DNA from: Otis tarda
Lineage: Eukaryota > Chordata > Aves > Otidiformes > Otididae
DNA length: 64,000 bases
Direction: 5' to 3'
Assembly: GCA_026413225.1 (NCBI GenBank)
Contig: CM048591.1
Coordinates: forward strand, 76,682,009-76,746,008
In this document: piece by piece, positions 49,323 to 61,800 of the stretch
Layout: the number at the start of each line of letters is the position of its first letter
Position numbering within the stretch: position 1 is the first letter of the stretch
The notes under the pieces: model-generated
The model's database searches: none
What the model saw: the letters and a program-made list of their open reading frames with translations, nothing else
Told to the model about the DNA's origin: nothing
Translations under genes and position numbers: made by a program

Positions 49323-50608
49323 GACTTCGATGCCCTTTAGCAGTGACTTCTGAGGAGCCTTTAAGCCATCAAGGTATAGGGCTCTTGTCTTGAGGGTAAC
49401 TGTCAGACTTTGATGAAAGAGGTCTGATCTCCAGGCCCCCTGGTTCTTCTCCCAGAATCATTACCGGGAGGCAAAATTAATTTGGCTATGAAAAGATAAA
49501 GCCAGGAGCCTTTGTTTTAAAGCAAGGCTCTAAACCACAGAAAAATCTTTGCATGGACTGAGGAAAAGAGGGGGGCATGTGGACACCCAAAACACTGTCA
49601 AAGGAAAAGGTATTTTCTTCATGTCACACAAACCAACAGAAATGAAGAGAAACCCTTCTGATGAGCACGTGGGTGGAGGGCTGTCAGTGCAATCACATTC
49701 TGGAGGGTGGGCAGCGGCCCTGGAACTTTGCACGTTCATATCCCCAGGTAAAACCTCTTCCACACCTGCCTGGCTGGGGAAAAGGGGGTTTTGGCGTCTA
49801 AGAAGCAAGCCGGTCATACTCGTGCCCTCTGAAGGAGAAGCACGTAGAGATTTAAGAAGAAATGCTGGAAATGGGTGAACTGAAGGCTCCTTTCTCCTCT
49901 CTCTCCTCCCACCAGTGCTCCCATGGCCAAAAGGCCGTGTTGGCTGGTGTTAGCACATTTGGCAGAGAAGCTGAGTCATTCCCAGAAAAAAAACAATGAG
50001 CGTTGGAATCCTCTGTGCACCTGGTGGCAACAGCAACAGAAACAGAATAAATTGACAAAGGCGAAAGAACTTAAGTGAATTATGTGTTTTGAAAGCTGAA
50101 TGTTGGTAAAACAGGTTACAGGCACAGCAAGTTCCCACTGCACCCGCACACTTAACAATAACCAAGCCGCCTCCATCACATACCTGTTTCTGCATGACAC
50201 CAGAATTTTTTCCAGAAATTTTCTATTTTCCAGAAATACATTCTGCATTTACTATTATGCAACTGCAATGCTGCAGCTGAGAAAGATCTAGAAGACATCT
50301 GTTGTTTTCATCCTGTTTTCTGACTCACTTTGCTTAGTCAACTTCTGTGCATCTCTTAGAAATACCCAAAGACTTGTACAAGTTCACAGATAAAAATCTC
50401 AAAACCACCTTTCTATAACTTTGCTTGACTTAAGATTGAAGTCTAAGCTATCATCTTACACATGTGAGGACATTTTTCAGGGGCTCTGCAAAATGTGGGT
50501 GTGATGGACATCCAGGTGAGCGTACCCAAGTCAGCTCTAGAGCTGTTGGCGTAGGAAATGGCAGCAATGAGAGCAGTGCAGAAGTGGCTGCCGTACACGT
50601 CCCCAGCA
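49323..50608. other. Unique non-coding stretch
   Basis: No gene recognised. A 35-nt AG...GT interval at 50481-50515 (TTTTTCAG / CCAG|GTGAGC) is probably chance. Confidence 0.5.
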
Positions 50609-50679
50609 TCAGAAGGACGTGGAGCTGTTGGAGAGGGTCCAGAGGAGGACATGAAGATGGTCAGAGGGCTGGAGCACAA
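50609..50679 (+). mobile_element. CR1 LINE internal fragment, plus strand
   Basis: GACGTGGAGCTGTTGGAGAG then GGTCCAGAGGAGGACATGAA and GATGGTCAGAGGGCTGGAGC matches the CR1 coding end ('[10 protein letters not shown]' region) in sense orientation. Only about 70 bases survive. Confidence 0.8.
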
Positions 50680-53142
50680 CAGGCTTGTTGCTCCGTGTTG
50701 GTGACAATGTTCCTCTGTATTTCACTGCCGGAATTTCACCACCGTTTGCCATGCAAACACAGCTTCAGATAGTGCTGTAGACAATGAGGCTGTTCCCATG
50801 ACACCTACCAAAGCACTCCCATTAAAACTTTTTGGGAAGCTAGGAAAGTGTTCTGCAGGCCAAAGTTGGGCCATCTTCCCACTTGTTGAGGCCTTCTCTA
50901 TGCTAGAATTGTAAATCTCACCATTTAGTAGACACGAAGGCAAAGAGATACCCTTCCACTCAAGAAGAAATGAAAAGCAAAACTTTGTTTGTTTCTCTCA
51001 AACAACAGCAGAGAAGACACACAGTTACTTTGACCTTGCAAGCTTAATTCAAGTAGCTGGCTAAGTGAGGTGTAAGAGGTTGCCAGCGACACTGAGATGA
51101 AAGTCACTTCCATCTTGCTGGCTTTAATATATCAACTTGATTAATGTACAAATGTACTTGTTCATAATTCCTTATTTCATTCTGAATCTTGCTAGGGCAC
51201 AAGGAACCAAAACATGACTCATTTTAACCAACTTGGTTCATTTTTAAGTCATATTGACTTCTATTATAACACATACAGTCTTTTTTTTTTTCCAGTCCTA
51301 GTAATTTCAAATTAGATTCAAATTAAATGAATCCAACTGTTTGAGAAACAGGTGTCGTGAACACCGAGTCTGTCACTGAGCCATGTTTTTGCGTGGTCCT
51401 GACAGGGGATCCTAGACCTCCTTGCTCTGCTGGGGGAAGGAGCACGTTCAGTTTCCTCACATCACTTTTGAGGATAGGGAATAACTAGGTGCTACAAAGA
51501 CTTCCAAAAAAAGCATCTCCTCTGATGAGGCAGCTAAGCACATGGCATGAAGTCAAGCCTCTTCTACGGGAAATACTTCTGCTGGACGTCAGTCTCTCGC
51601 CTGGTAGCTACACACATTTAATCATACAGAAGGACAGAGGTGTTCCAGTGACTTTTGGGAAGAGGAGATGGAGCATGCACCTCTGCTGCTAGCACCAGGG
51701 AACAGTGACTCTCCAACTGCGTCCATGCTGGACTGAAAAGACAGGGACAAGCTGCCAGGGGCAGGTCCTTCACAGCCACAGGGACACCAAGACTTAGTTC
51801 TCCCCTATCTTTCAAACGAAAGGAGGTGTTTCACACAAGGGGAAAACCCTGAAGCCATCACCCAGGCCAAGCCAAGACAGTGGGATTGACCTCCAGAAAT
51901 GGTGCAGTTTGTCGAAGCCCATACTGACCCAGCAGGAGCATGACTTATTTTGAACAGAGTAATGTCCCTGCCAAAACATGTTCACTCCGAGACAAGAAGA
52001 GTGGGGGAGAAGGTCGTTTGTGTGCTCGTGCAAGATACCTCCAAAAACATTAAGACAAGGTTGAAGGGATCCTCCTGGGCAGAGGAGTTTTCATGGCTGG
52101 TGTAGGAGGAGATGGCTGCATTTAATAATTTGTACCTGCATTTTATGTCTTGTCTATACACATCACAACCAGGCGCTACCCAAAGTCCATGTGGAAATTT
52201 CCAGGCTTCGCTATGACAAACAAGCACCTGAGAATTCAATTCTTTTTTTTTTCTTTTAAAAATGGCTTTAAAACGAGATGTTGATCATCATACGTGCGCT
52301 GAGGAGAAAGCCTCCTACATTTTGCAGTGTTTGAATGAAAAGATGAGTTTCATGGTGACTCATGCGGCAGGGCTGCGTATTTTCGGTGGCAAACACCAAG
52401 TGCCTGAAGAGCATCGCTCCACTTGCCTGTGCCGTAGGCTCAGTTCTGTCTCTGGGATTGAGAGGAGCCAATTTCATCAATGGAGATGTCCGCGGGATAA
52501 ATTTGGAAACAAAATCTGTGCTGCCAATGGATCCATTTTGGGCACAATTTGCTGTGGATTGGGCTTTCCAAGGCTGTGATGCAAGAAGGCAGAGTAATGA
52601 GAAAAGCAGGAGAGGAGGCACTTGACTTTTTTCATGATGTTCCCTCTCCGTCAGATGTAAATATAGGAGCGTAAAGCATTTTCTGTTTGCTTTTCTTTTA
52701 ATTTGAAAGAAGTGCAGATGAAAACCAGAGACAAACAGATATAGCAGCGTTAGTCATTTTTTTTTAAAACGCTGAAGCACTTCAGAAAAGTGCTGTTATT
52801 TCATTTCCTGCTTTCACTGGTTGTAGAAACTAATGAAGTAATTTGGACAAAAAGAAATCTATTTCTGGACTACTTACAAGATGTTATTTTAAGCATTTAA
52901 TTTCTTCAGTGTAGGCTATTCAATATATTGTGATGCTTCTGCTCTCTTATTTAATAACTGGCACAGTTTGAGTAAGAAAATAGCATATTGCTGCTTTCCC
53001 ATCTGCGTCAAAGTTACTATTAACGCATACTGTATATGCTTCACTCTCTGAGAAATTTAGTCTATTTTCTTAGAAAACTTGAGAATTAAGCTAATTGAGA
53101 ATTAAAGGGAATTTTTCTTCCCATAAAGAAGTGCAGATTCTC
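50680..53142. other. Unique non-coding stretch
   Basis: No gene or repeat recognised apart from short T runs near 51281 and 52243. Confidence 0.5.
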
Positions 53143-53159
53143 AAAAAAAAAAAAAAAAA
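53143..53159. repeat. Homopolymer A17
   Basis: Seventeen consecutive A residues. No LINE-like sequence precedes the run, so it is not read as a retroposon tail. Confidence 0.85.
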
Positions 53160-53928
53160 GTTGCAGAAAGATAACAACTTCAGCAAGACCTGCTCTGGGA
53201 GAGGTTATTCAAGACAAGCAGAACATTTAGGGAAGAGAGGGAGCGAGAAAGGGCTCCCTGAAGTTACTGGTCCCTCGTTAGAGGGGACCTCGCCTGCTGT
53301 GGGAGGACGAGGTCTGAGCGGCAGCTCTCCCTCATTAAGAGGAAATTGTCTCTGTGATTTCGAGTAAGACAGAGACACCACACACTTTACCAGACATCAT
53401 TAAGCGTGTGTTTGCCATCCTCTGGGTGTCCAGACTCGGATAAATAATGAGCATCTCTGCCAGGTTTTTGCGTTACCCTCTGAACGATGACCTCCAGCAC
53501 CTTATGCGTGAGACAGAAGTCAAGTTAAAAAAAAATGCTAGAAAAACAATTAAAGATTGTATCATATGCAATGCCTCTTTCTTACGCTCCTGAAAAGACT
53601 GAAAATAGGATTTACCTAATGGCATAACAAAAATTAAACAGTTTGCCCAGGAGTAAAACACTTGCCTGTGTGTATAACACCATATGCATCACTGGCAGCA
53701 CTGAAGAGATTTATTTTTGCACAAATGTTTTGCTGTATCAAACTCATTTTAACAGAAAAAAAAATGGGTATCTTCTTCTGCTCTTACAGACCAGGCAAAC
53801 CAGAAATGCTATATATATGTGTATAAAAGCCAGTTAGGTTTGCTTCTGTTTTGCTTCTTTAGCTGAACATATTTTTTTTTTCAGCACCTACAATGTGATC
53901 TCTATTTTAACACAGTGTTCAGATTTAA

Positions 53929-53933
<5 letters not shown>
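53160..53933. other. Unique non-coding stretch
   Basis: Nothing recognisable. Confidence 0.5.
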
Positions 53934-53962
<29 letters not shown>

Positions 53963-53968
53963 GAAAAT
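53934..53968. repeat. Homopolymer A23 followed by a GAAAA-rich run
   Basis: Twenty-three consecutive A residues (53934-53956), then GAAAAAGAAAATGA. It is the longest homopolymer in the window. I see no retropseudogene body or target duplication around it. Confidence 0.85.
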
Positions 53969-56906
53969 GACATGGAAGAGAGGGGCATTCAGACAGGAGC
54001 CATCTTTTGATAACAAAAGCCCATCTAACGCTGTGCACACGCAGAAGGTTACAAGTCAGGAGACAAGAGCCGAGGACCTTCCTCACCCTGAACACACTTG
54101 TGTGGTGTTCCAAGGGTGGCCCTGAGTCTGTTTCTGCATCCTTTCAGTGATCTTGTATGAGCACACTGAGTTTGCTGGAGACGTGCTGAAAACGTGATCA
54201 TTGGGGTTTTATTTTCCCCAACAGACCCCCATGCCTTCTGCAGGTGCCAGAAAACAACTTAATTTCTCCCTCTTCTTGAAGACTTCTTTGTCTTCCTCAG
54301 AGGAGCAGGAGATGCTCCTCCAAGCGAAGGTGTCGTGCACGTCTCGCCCAGTGACCAGGGCTGCTCGGGAGCGGCTGCCATCTCAGCCGAGCATCTGCTC
54401 CCTGGGCGCCGGCCAGAGGGAAGGTTGGACCTGCTGATGTGGAATGTCCTTCGGCCTTGGTCCTTGTTGGAGGCTGCAGACACAGAAGGCCATGTCACAC
54501 TGAAGAATGTGACTTACACTCACTGGCTTGGCTTCATGAGATTTTTACTGTTGTGTTCTCAAGTGGTGAGAAATCTTGGCTAATTTCCCACTAGTCTTAA
54601 CTTTTTCCTATTGTGAGAACAGTTTGCTGTTCTAGCGCTTACCAAACAAAACCAGAGCTGTCATAGCAACTGAGCGATTGATTCAACTTGACCCAATAAC
54701 AATTATCCATTAATTTTGTTTACACGTAGTGCCCTGTCCATCCTGTCAACCTGCTAAGAAATGCCCCCCTAGCTGAGCAGAAGGACACCTTGGATACACG
54801 TGGAGCAACGGCTCTCCTGGAGACAGATTGATGGGAGGTAGAAGCAGACACAGACTTTGATGAAGACAATTGGGTGACATTGCCAGGCTGCTGAAGGGGC
54901 TTTTAACCTCTTTGCATCTCCTTTAAAGCAGCACGAAGGTGTGAGATGACGGTGGACACGTCTCCTGGCTCCCCGGCTGGCCAGCTGAGATAATGAGAAT
55001 CCAGAAAATGCGTACTCTGTATTGGCCTTGCTGTGACAGTTGCTTCTCAGCCTTGTCTTCTGGATGCTGGCAAATCATTAGCTCTGGTGTTGCAGAGAAC
55101 AGATAATAAATAGAGATTGATGTATTAACCAGTCAAGTGACACGAGCTAGGGAATTTTCACGGAAGATTATACCAGATCTTCCATATGGAAACCTTCAAG
55201 TACTTTAGAAATTTGAAATACGAAATAGCGTAGTCCTGAAGTATCAAAACTCTGTAAAGATTAACATATTTAGTCAGAGAGGGATCAGTATATCAGGCAA
55301 AAAGTGCACAAAGCCATTCAAAGGCAGCGCTGAGACTAACCCCACAAAAAATTCAGTCTCCAGTTCTGTGCCTCAAACAAAACAGGCATTCAGTTTTTCA
55401 CTGGAGGGTGAAAAAACTTGTATGGCACTGTTGATCACCTGTGACATCTCCGACAGTTACGAAGTGGTGGAGCAAACATCCTCCTTTATGTGGTCAGCCA
55501 AGGGTTTCTGTCAGCAGCTATACACTTTACAACAAAGACGGTATAAGATGTTGGATTGCAGCTTCCTACAGGATCCCTTCATTGCTCCTCAGCAATTTAA
55601 CGAAGATATTATTGCCCCACTTAGGCCCTAAGTTGTTAATCTTTCCAAGGCCAATTGTAGGGACAGCCATTGTAACCCTGGATGGAAACCAGGATGCAGT
55701 GCATCCTACTGACCAAGAACTGGCATCAAGTTCTTCCTCTTCTGTTTCTTGTAATCTTATTCCATGTGGCAGATTTTTTTCATCCTGGAGAAGTACATGA
55801 GGAGTCTTGCATTTCTTACATCTCCTGGTAGACTTTATCTTGTGGAACATTAACTTGCCTGCTTCCAGAAGAGAAGAATACTTTCTTAAAAAGCTGAATT
55901 AGTAAAACTGTTGGACAGGTAGAGCTCAGAGCAAGACATCATACTGCAGACCCCAGGTTCTTTTGGGTAACAGCACACCATCTGCAAGAAGGGTTGGTTA
56001 GAGACACTTGTCAAAACTCTATCACCCCGTGTCTGTGTGTCTGCAGCTTTCTGTGAAGAGGAGATGACACCTGCCGGCTCCCAAAGTGAGATCTGTTGTT
56101 CAGACATCCGAGAAAAATAACACACCTTACAGGAGCCCAGCAAAATGAAGGGGGATGTTGGCAGCACCCAGCTGAGCACTGCAGGTCCTGGTTTAGTACA
56201 GAGAGCTGGTGTGGTGTCCTGGCGTGTCCTTCACATGGCTGCTGAGTCCACAGTGCGTGAATTTCTGATGTGCTGGCTCAACTATTCTCAACTCTACTTG
56301 ATTTGACGTATTCTGAGTCAGTGTAAGGATCCTGTAGAGAAGGGATAGGGAAATTGTTCTGCCACAAGGTACATGCCGCTAAAGAAACACCAAAACACAG
56401 GTACTATAAAAACACACAGGGTGATCAGATGATGAACAGAGATGAGTGACCACCACCTCAACCATCTCCGTGAGGTGCCTGAACGTATGCAGGCTAGACT
56501 CCTCTAGACCATGAACCTCTGAAAGGGGATTCAAAGCACGTCAGCTGGGAAGCTGCCTTTCCCCACTCACCAGCTGCCAAGCAGACATCTCAGGCTGAAG
56601 GTAAGTGTCTAAAGTCAGGACATGTAGATGTCACATCTCTCCCAGCGCTCACATTGCTCATGCCTATCTGTGCTGAGCATGAGTTACGTTTACCACAGCG
56701 TTCGTCCATGCTACTCCTTCCACCCTGGTTCAAACATGGTCCCGTTCCTGAAGAAGACAAGTGCCAAGGGGTTTGGACAAGGTGATGGACACAAAGCTCC
56801 CCAGGCTGGTTTCCACGTGCCATCCTGATGCAGAATTTGCTGAAGTGCAGGTGGAAGATGCAGGAGGGGATTTCTGCCTTTGTGCCCCCTTGCTCTTCTC
56901 TCCCAG
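53969..56906. other. Unique non-coding stretch
   Basis: No gene recognised. The AAG|GTAAGTG at 56601 follows a short pyrimidine-led interval, but the implied exon would be only 27 nt. The last ~40 bases form a strong pyrimidine tract. Confidence 0.5.
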
Positions 56907-57039
56907 CCTGAGCCGAGACTCAGATGGTGAGGCTAGAGGCTCCGCCATTCCAGCCAGCCGAGTGACGACCCCCTTCGTCGCCCACCCCGCACGCCCGTTG
57001 GGCTCATTCCCGTAGGGGCAGCCCTGACACACAGCCCAG
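56907..57039 (+). other. Exon-like block with strong acceptor (unproven, probably non-coding)
   Basis: A long pyrimidine tract ending TTGCTCTTCTCTCCCAG leads into the block, and GCCCAG|GTGAGTC closes it. All three frames contain at least one stop within the 133 nt; the best frame runs to 57013. It would therefore be a non-coding exon or a last coding exon read through. No partner exon is established. Confidence 0.25.
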
Positions 57040-58316
57040 GTGAGTCTGTCTTGACTCATCTGCTCCTGCATCCAGCCGGTGAATCAGTGACGCCCTTTGT
57101 CTACATTTGTGTGTTGATAACATCATTTGAAAAATTAAGAAGGAATCTTGGCTTGTGCTTATACAAATGACAGAGAATAGAGAAATTCCTCTTTCACTCA
57201 CATACCCAAATATTTTTCTTTAGACATGTTTCAAAGTGCCTGACATGTGATTATACCATGGATAAGAAAGGCATTTCTATCATACATGTCATTTTGCTGG
57301 TACACAGCTGTATGTGTGTAGGAAGACAGGAGGGGCACTAGTTAGTAAGGCCTGTCTGTTGCGGAGGGGTCTATTTTTAATTGGTCTTTTGTTTGCATGA
57401 TTTTCTGCCTAGGGCCAGAAAGTACCTCCCTCCTGTGATAAAGATGTTCTTGTCTCCAAGGAAGTCTTCTGTCTGAAGCGTGCCTTACCGACCGCGTACC
57501 ATGTTTAGGCAAAATAGTTCACATTGCTTCCATGTCATACAAAATAATTGTCAGTGAGTGAGAGGCAAACTGCATGTACAGCGAAATACCTGTGTGATGT
57601 GCTGCGTTTCACCAACAGCCTTTGAATATTCCTCCGTGGGATGACGGATACGGCTGCACGCAGGTTATTGAAATCTGAGATAAATCATGACTGACAAGGT
57701 GATAAAGTGATATGATTCTGCTGAGGCTACATTTGAAAGCAACCTGCTGATACCTTCATCTGTCTGGAGGATCTTCTCACCCTTAGTTCACTAGGAAATT
57801 GCTTTGTCTTCCTAAGCCTGAAATCTTCTGTAACGATCATTGGAAATTCATTAATTGTTGGCAACAGTAGGGAAGGACTGAGAGAAGAGGAATCCAAGAT
57901 GGATTCTCTGCCAGGGTTTCCCAGGGCTGCCTGTCTGGGCTGGCTTTTTGCATCACGCTGTTCCAGGAAAGCACACAGCTAAAGATGCTCATAAAGCTAA
58001 ATCCTCAGCTGAGGTGACCCATCGCCATTCCTCAAAAGCCGTTCAGGTTAAGACAACCTGCACAAACCTGGGCTCTGCTCCAAATGAGATGTTGTCACCC
58101 CCTTAATCCCCAGTAAAAATCTATTTGCTGTGAAAAAGTCATTGTTTTATGGACAACACAGGAACTGCTGCTTATCTTCTCAGCAGTGGTGGCTTCCCGT
58201 CATTCTGAGCCTGTTTTAATATTGACTTTTCTGCACAGCCTGAATTAGTTTAAAGGACAGTAATTAGCCTTACTGCTAAGTATCATTTTATAAGTAGGAG
58301 GAATTCTGTGTTACTT
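57040..58316. other. Unique non-coding stretch
   Basis: No gene or repeat recognised. Confidence 0.5.
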
Positions 58317-58616
58317 CATAGAATCACAGACTGGTTTGGGTGGGAAGGGACCGTTATAGCCCACCCAGTCCAACCCCCCTGCCAGGAGCAGGGACATCTC
58401 CAACCAGATCAGGTTGCTCAGAGCCCCGGCCAACCTGGCCTGGAATGTTTCCAGGGATGGGGCATCCACCGCCTCTCTGGGCAACCTGGGCCAGCGCTCC
58501 ACCACCCTCAGTGTAAACAATTTTTTTCCTAATACCCAATCTGAATCTACCTCCCTCTATTTTAAAACCATTACCCCTCGTCCTGTCACAACAGGCCCTG
58601 CTGAAGAGTTTTTCCC
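58317..58616 (-). mobile_element. CR1 LINE 3' end, minus strand (left arm of an inverted pair)
   Basis: Octamer tail TTCATAGAATCACAGA, then the reversed 3' UTR (GCCCACCCAGTCCAACCCCC, CCAACCAGATCAGGTTGCTC, CCTCTCTGGGCAACCTGGGC) and the stretch up to AGGCCCTGCTGAAGAGTT. Same subfamily as 59183-59608, which lies ~570 bp away in the opposite orientation. 5' truncated, no intact frame. Confidence 0.93.
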
Positions 58617-59182
58617 TGAAGAGTTCTTTGCATCATTCTTCCCAACAAGCGCTTCATTAATCTCCCTCTCAAATGCAAACCAAAATTAAAAAAAAAACCA
58701 CAAACAACAAGTGCTTGTGGCACTTAAAGATATAAAAATATTGCGAATATTTTTAGCTTCTCCCCTTGATTAAGGTTTTTCTTCCTCTATCTTTTAGGGG
58801 ATCCTCAGTGAAGGGATCCTTGTAGGATCATTTTTTTACGAATGTCATAGGAGTAAATGAGCTGGGACACCCTTTACCATTGGGAGTAATGTCATGTTCT
58901 CGTCAGGTGGGCACAGTCCCAGTAGCACCTTTTACAGTCATCATTGTCGTAGCCTTAGTCCTTCAGTAATGGCGAACCACCAAGATCCAACCTCTGCTCC
59001 ATGCCTACTTCTGGTGTTGTGTGTCTGTTTTTTTTTTTTTAATTTAGTACCCTGAGGCAGTGTTATTTAATTCAATGCCTGAGCCCCAAAAGACTGATGT
59101 TGCACCTGGAAACATTGCCATGTAATTTTTTTTCAGCAAAATTATGTGTAACTTCAGACTTTTCAAATATTCTGCAAGTATG
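58617..59182. other. Spacer between two inverted CR1 copies
   Basis: AT-rich, with runs of A (near 58686) and T (near 59028). No gene or other repeat is recognised. Confidence 0.5.
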
Positions 59183-59608
59183 TCCTATGAGGCCGGGCTG
59201 AGAGAGCTGGGGCTGTTCAGCCTGGAGAAGAGGAGGCTCCGGGGAGAGCTGAGAGCGGCCTCCCAGTGACTAAAGGGGGCTGCAGGGAAGGTGGGGAGAG
59301 ACTCTTCAGCAGGGCCTGCTGTGACAGGACAAGGGGGAATGGTTTTAAAATAGATGGAGATAGATTTAGATTAGATATTAGGAAATTTTTTTTTACACTG
59401 AGGGTGGTGGAGCACTGTCCCAGGTTGCCCAGAGAGGCGGTGGATGCCCCATCCCTGGAAACGTTCCAGGCCAGGTTGGCCGGGGCTCTGAGCAACCTGA
59501 TCTGGTTGGAGATGTCCCTGCTCCTGGCAGGGGGGTTGGACTGGGTGGGCTTTAACGGGCCCTTCCCACCCAAACCGCCCTGGGATTCCCTGACTCTATG
59601 ACTCGTAC
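59183..59608 (+). mobile_element. CR1 LINE, coding end plus 3' UTR, plus strand (right arm of an inverted pair)
   Basis: Begins TCCTATGAGGCCGGGCTGAG with the last codons of the CR1 polyprotein (the 'LGLFSLEKRRLRGEL' region; CTGTTCAGCCTGGAGAAGAG) and runs through the 3' UTR (GGTGGTGGAGCACTGTCCCA, CTGATCTGGTTGGAGATGTC). It ends with the tail GATTCCCTGACTCTATGACT. This is the only long sense-oriented CR1 in the window. It is 5' truncated, and the open frames across it are not CR1 protein. Confidence 0.93.
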
Positions 59609-61516
59609 ACCCTGACAAATACACTGCAAACCTCTGATAATCACCACCGCTTCCAGCTCCGGGGCACTGGAGAACTCCTGCACTCCCCAGCACGGGGAAG
59701 TCGCTGGGTGTTTCTGGCTCCTCGCCGCCTGAGCGGCTGTGCCCTGCACCCCTGTATTCCTTCTTGGGGGCACCAAACCTGCAACGTGCACCTTGGGAAC
59801 CCCAGTTACACATTTGTCAGATGACTACATATTCACAGACAGGACCAGCGCTGTGCTTACATTGAGGAGGTAACAGCCACACAGGAGCTGTTTATATGAG
59901 TACACACGTTGCGTATATATTCTGTATTATCTACCACGGATGTGTCATTACAGTGAATCCGTGTTGTGTCAATGGTATTAATTTGTTCCCATTGATACGA
60001 TGCTACGCGCTCTTCACCGATTGCTGCTGAGGGCTCTGTCCTGCAAAGACTCACAAAGGCTCTCGGGCACCACTGCTCGCAAAGGCCAGACACCGGCCGC
60101 CGGCAGCCGTCCTGCACAGCGCGGGCGGGGTGGCGAGTTTCACGGCGAGCCCCTGCCAGCTGTGCCCACTGCTGCTTTAGGGGCACAGTCTTCAGCATTT
60201 TTCAGTCTCAAGATCCCTAAAAATCTTCCGCTGGTGCTATGGATCCTTGCACAGCAATTTAAACCTAATGGCAACGGCCTGTCTTACTCATATTTCAGTC
60301 CATCCGTCCCAGGAGTCTGCAGAGCAGGCACTGAACACTCCTACTTTAGAAAAAAAAAAAGATTATTAACTTTTGCAAAATGTCTGTTTTATTATGCTTG
60401 TAGAATGGCATTGGTACTGGCTCAGACAGTAACGGGTGACTTTTCTCACCTGCTCCTTCCCAATTCCCAAAGACTCTGGGCTGCTCTGGAAGATCAACGC
60501 AGGCAACAGGAAGCATCAGCAAATGTTTTTGCGTCTTTAAGGCGTAAGCTGCATCTCACATTTGAAAAAAACTCTGACTCTTCTATCAGCCTTGAAAGTA
60601 AGGAGACAGACATTGCAGGAGTTATCTCCAAGGTGTGCAACACCCCGCTCCCCATCAGCAGCACGGGAGGGCTGATGCGTGTCCTCTGTCTTCTTAAACC
60701 AATGCTTTGCCCCAGTTTAGTCCAGTCACAACAGATGTGACCCTCGTCTGCCTTGCTCAGAGCCCCTGAATGCTTCACCCCCCGCCCTCTCTCCTCTGCT
60801 CAGGTATCTGGGTTGGAGAAGAAATTCAACTCCATTTCTCGTGCCTTCACAGACCTTCACAGGCAGCAAAGGCTGCTTGATCCCAAAGGTTACAAACCCT
60901 GGATATGGAATATCACACGGTGCTAACGCAGAGTGAGAGCACGGAGTTATTTTCCAAACGGGATGTCTCTTGCGTCAAGCAGTGAAGTGATCAATTAAGA
61001 ACTACGTTCATTTCTAGTTTTAGAGCAGGGTGAGTACGCATTGCACTGGAACTCGTTATGTTCCAAGTGTGTACGCTTAATCTCGTTCGCCTCCTTGCAA
61101 CTCTCCATATCACAAATTCAAGAGACTGGCTTCATTTCATGCTTGTGAGAATGATCTTGAGATCTTAAAATTAGGAACAGCGAAGATGATAAAGGGCAAG
61201 ACAAAGCCAGTCCCCCAACCAGCCTCCAAAACAGAGTAGCGGAGCAGTTCGGGTTTCACACACTCTTTAATCATCATCTGAAATTGGTCTAAGAGAAAAT
61301 AGTCTGTCCTTTCAGAAGGATTTTAGTGTCTTTTTTCAAATAACTTCAAATTCTGGTGTGGTGCTTGTTGAGTTTATTTTAGGTAGGTAAAGGAGAGCTT
61401 TCGTGTTTTGGAAATAATGCAAAAATTAATTCAGTTTCTTTTTTAACCACAGGCTTCCTCAATGCCTGTAGCTTAACTTTATTGAAACTGAACAATGAAG
61501 CACCACAACTTCTCTG
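59609..61516. other. Unique stretch with a CpG-rich patch and a long chance-like frame
   Basis: From about 60000 to 60170 CpG is frequent (ACCGGCCGCCGGCAGCCG). The plus strand is open from 60000 to 60740 (246 codons), with no domain or family that I recognise. It lacks clear splice or poly(A) context, and its composition changes halfway, from Arg/Pro-rich to hydrophobic/mixed. I treat it as an open frame, not a gene. Confidence 0.4.
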
Positions 61517-61522
61517 GTTCCT
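61517..61522. repeat. Target site duplication, left copy (GTTCCT)
   Basis: GTTCCT directly precedes the TG start of the LTR at 61523. It recurs exactly at 61846-61851 after its CA end. A 6-bp duplication is typical of class II (ERVK/alpharetrovirus-like) integration. Confidence 0.85.
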
Positions 61523-61770
61523 TGTGGGAACAGAGAGTGCAGCACAGCTGTCTGATATTGAAGAATTTGAGCTATGTCCTTGAACACCACTTGCTCAATA
61601 ACAAAAAACAGCAATTAGAACAAGATAAGTAAATACCAAAGGCAAAAATAGTAAAGACAACTAAAAATCTGTAACCAATCCAAATGAAGTTTAAGGCGCG
61701 TGAACAGTGTATTGCTACCAATCGAATGAGATGATTAAGCGCGTGCATTCCGCGTGTAACTGAGACAAGA

Positions 61771-61778
61771 TATAAAAG
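61771..61778 (+). promoter_or_regulatory. TATA box of the class II LTR
   Basis: TATAAAAG is a canonical TATA box, about 75 bp before the LTR end. Predicted transcription start is near 61800. The upstream U3 contains CCAAT and two GCGCGTG-like motifs (near 61696 and 61739). Confidence 0.7.
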
Positions 61779-61794
61779 ACTTAGGCTGACGGAC

Positions 61795-61800
61795 AATAAA
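61795..61800 (+). terminator. Poly(A) signal AATAAA of the class II LTR
   Basis: AATAAA lies 16 nt after the TATA box, as in LTRs with a short R region. In a solo LTR it can end host or LTR-driven transcripts. Confidence 0.7.

Noticed and set aside
50481-50515. 35-nt plus-strand AG...GT interval
   Set aside because: Weak acceptor context and no partner exon; indistinguishable from chance.
53934-53968. A23 run as the tail of a processed pseudogene
   Set aside because: No coding-like body in front of it and no matching direct repeats at the two ends.
55368-55631. 87-codon open frame with ordinary amino-acid composition
   Set aside because: No recognisable family, no splice sites at its ends, and an equally long frame lies in another phase.
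59266-59601. 111-codon plus frame, and a 198-codon minus frame (59217-59813)
   Set aside because: Both cross the CR1 3' UTR, and neither reads as CR1 protein, so they are repeat artefacts.
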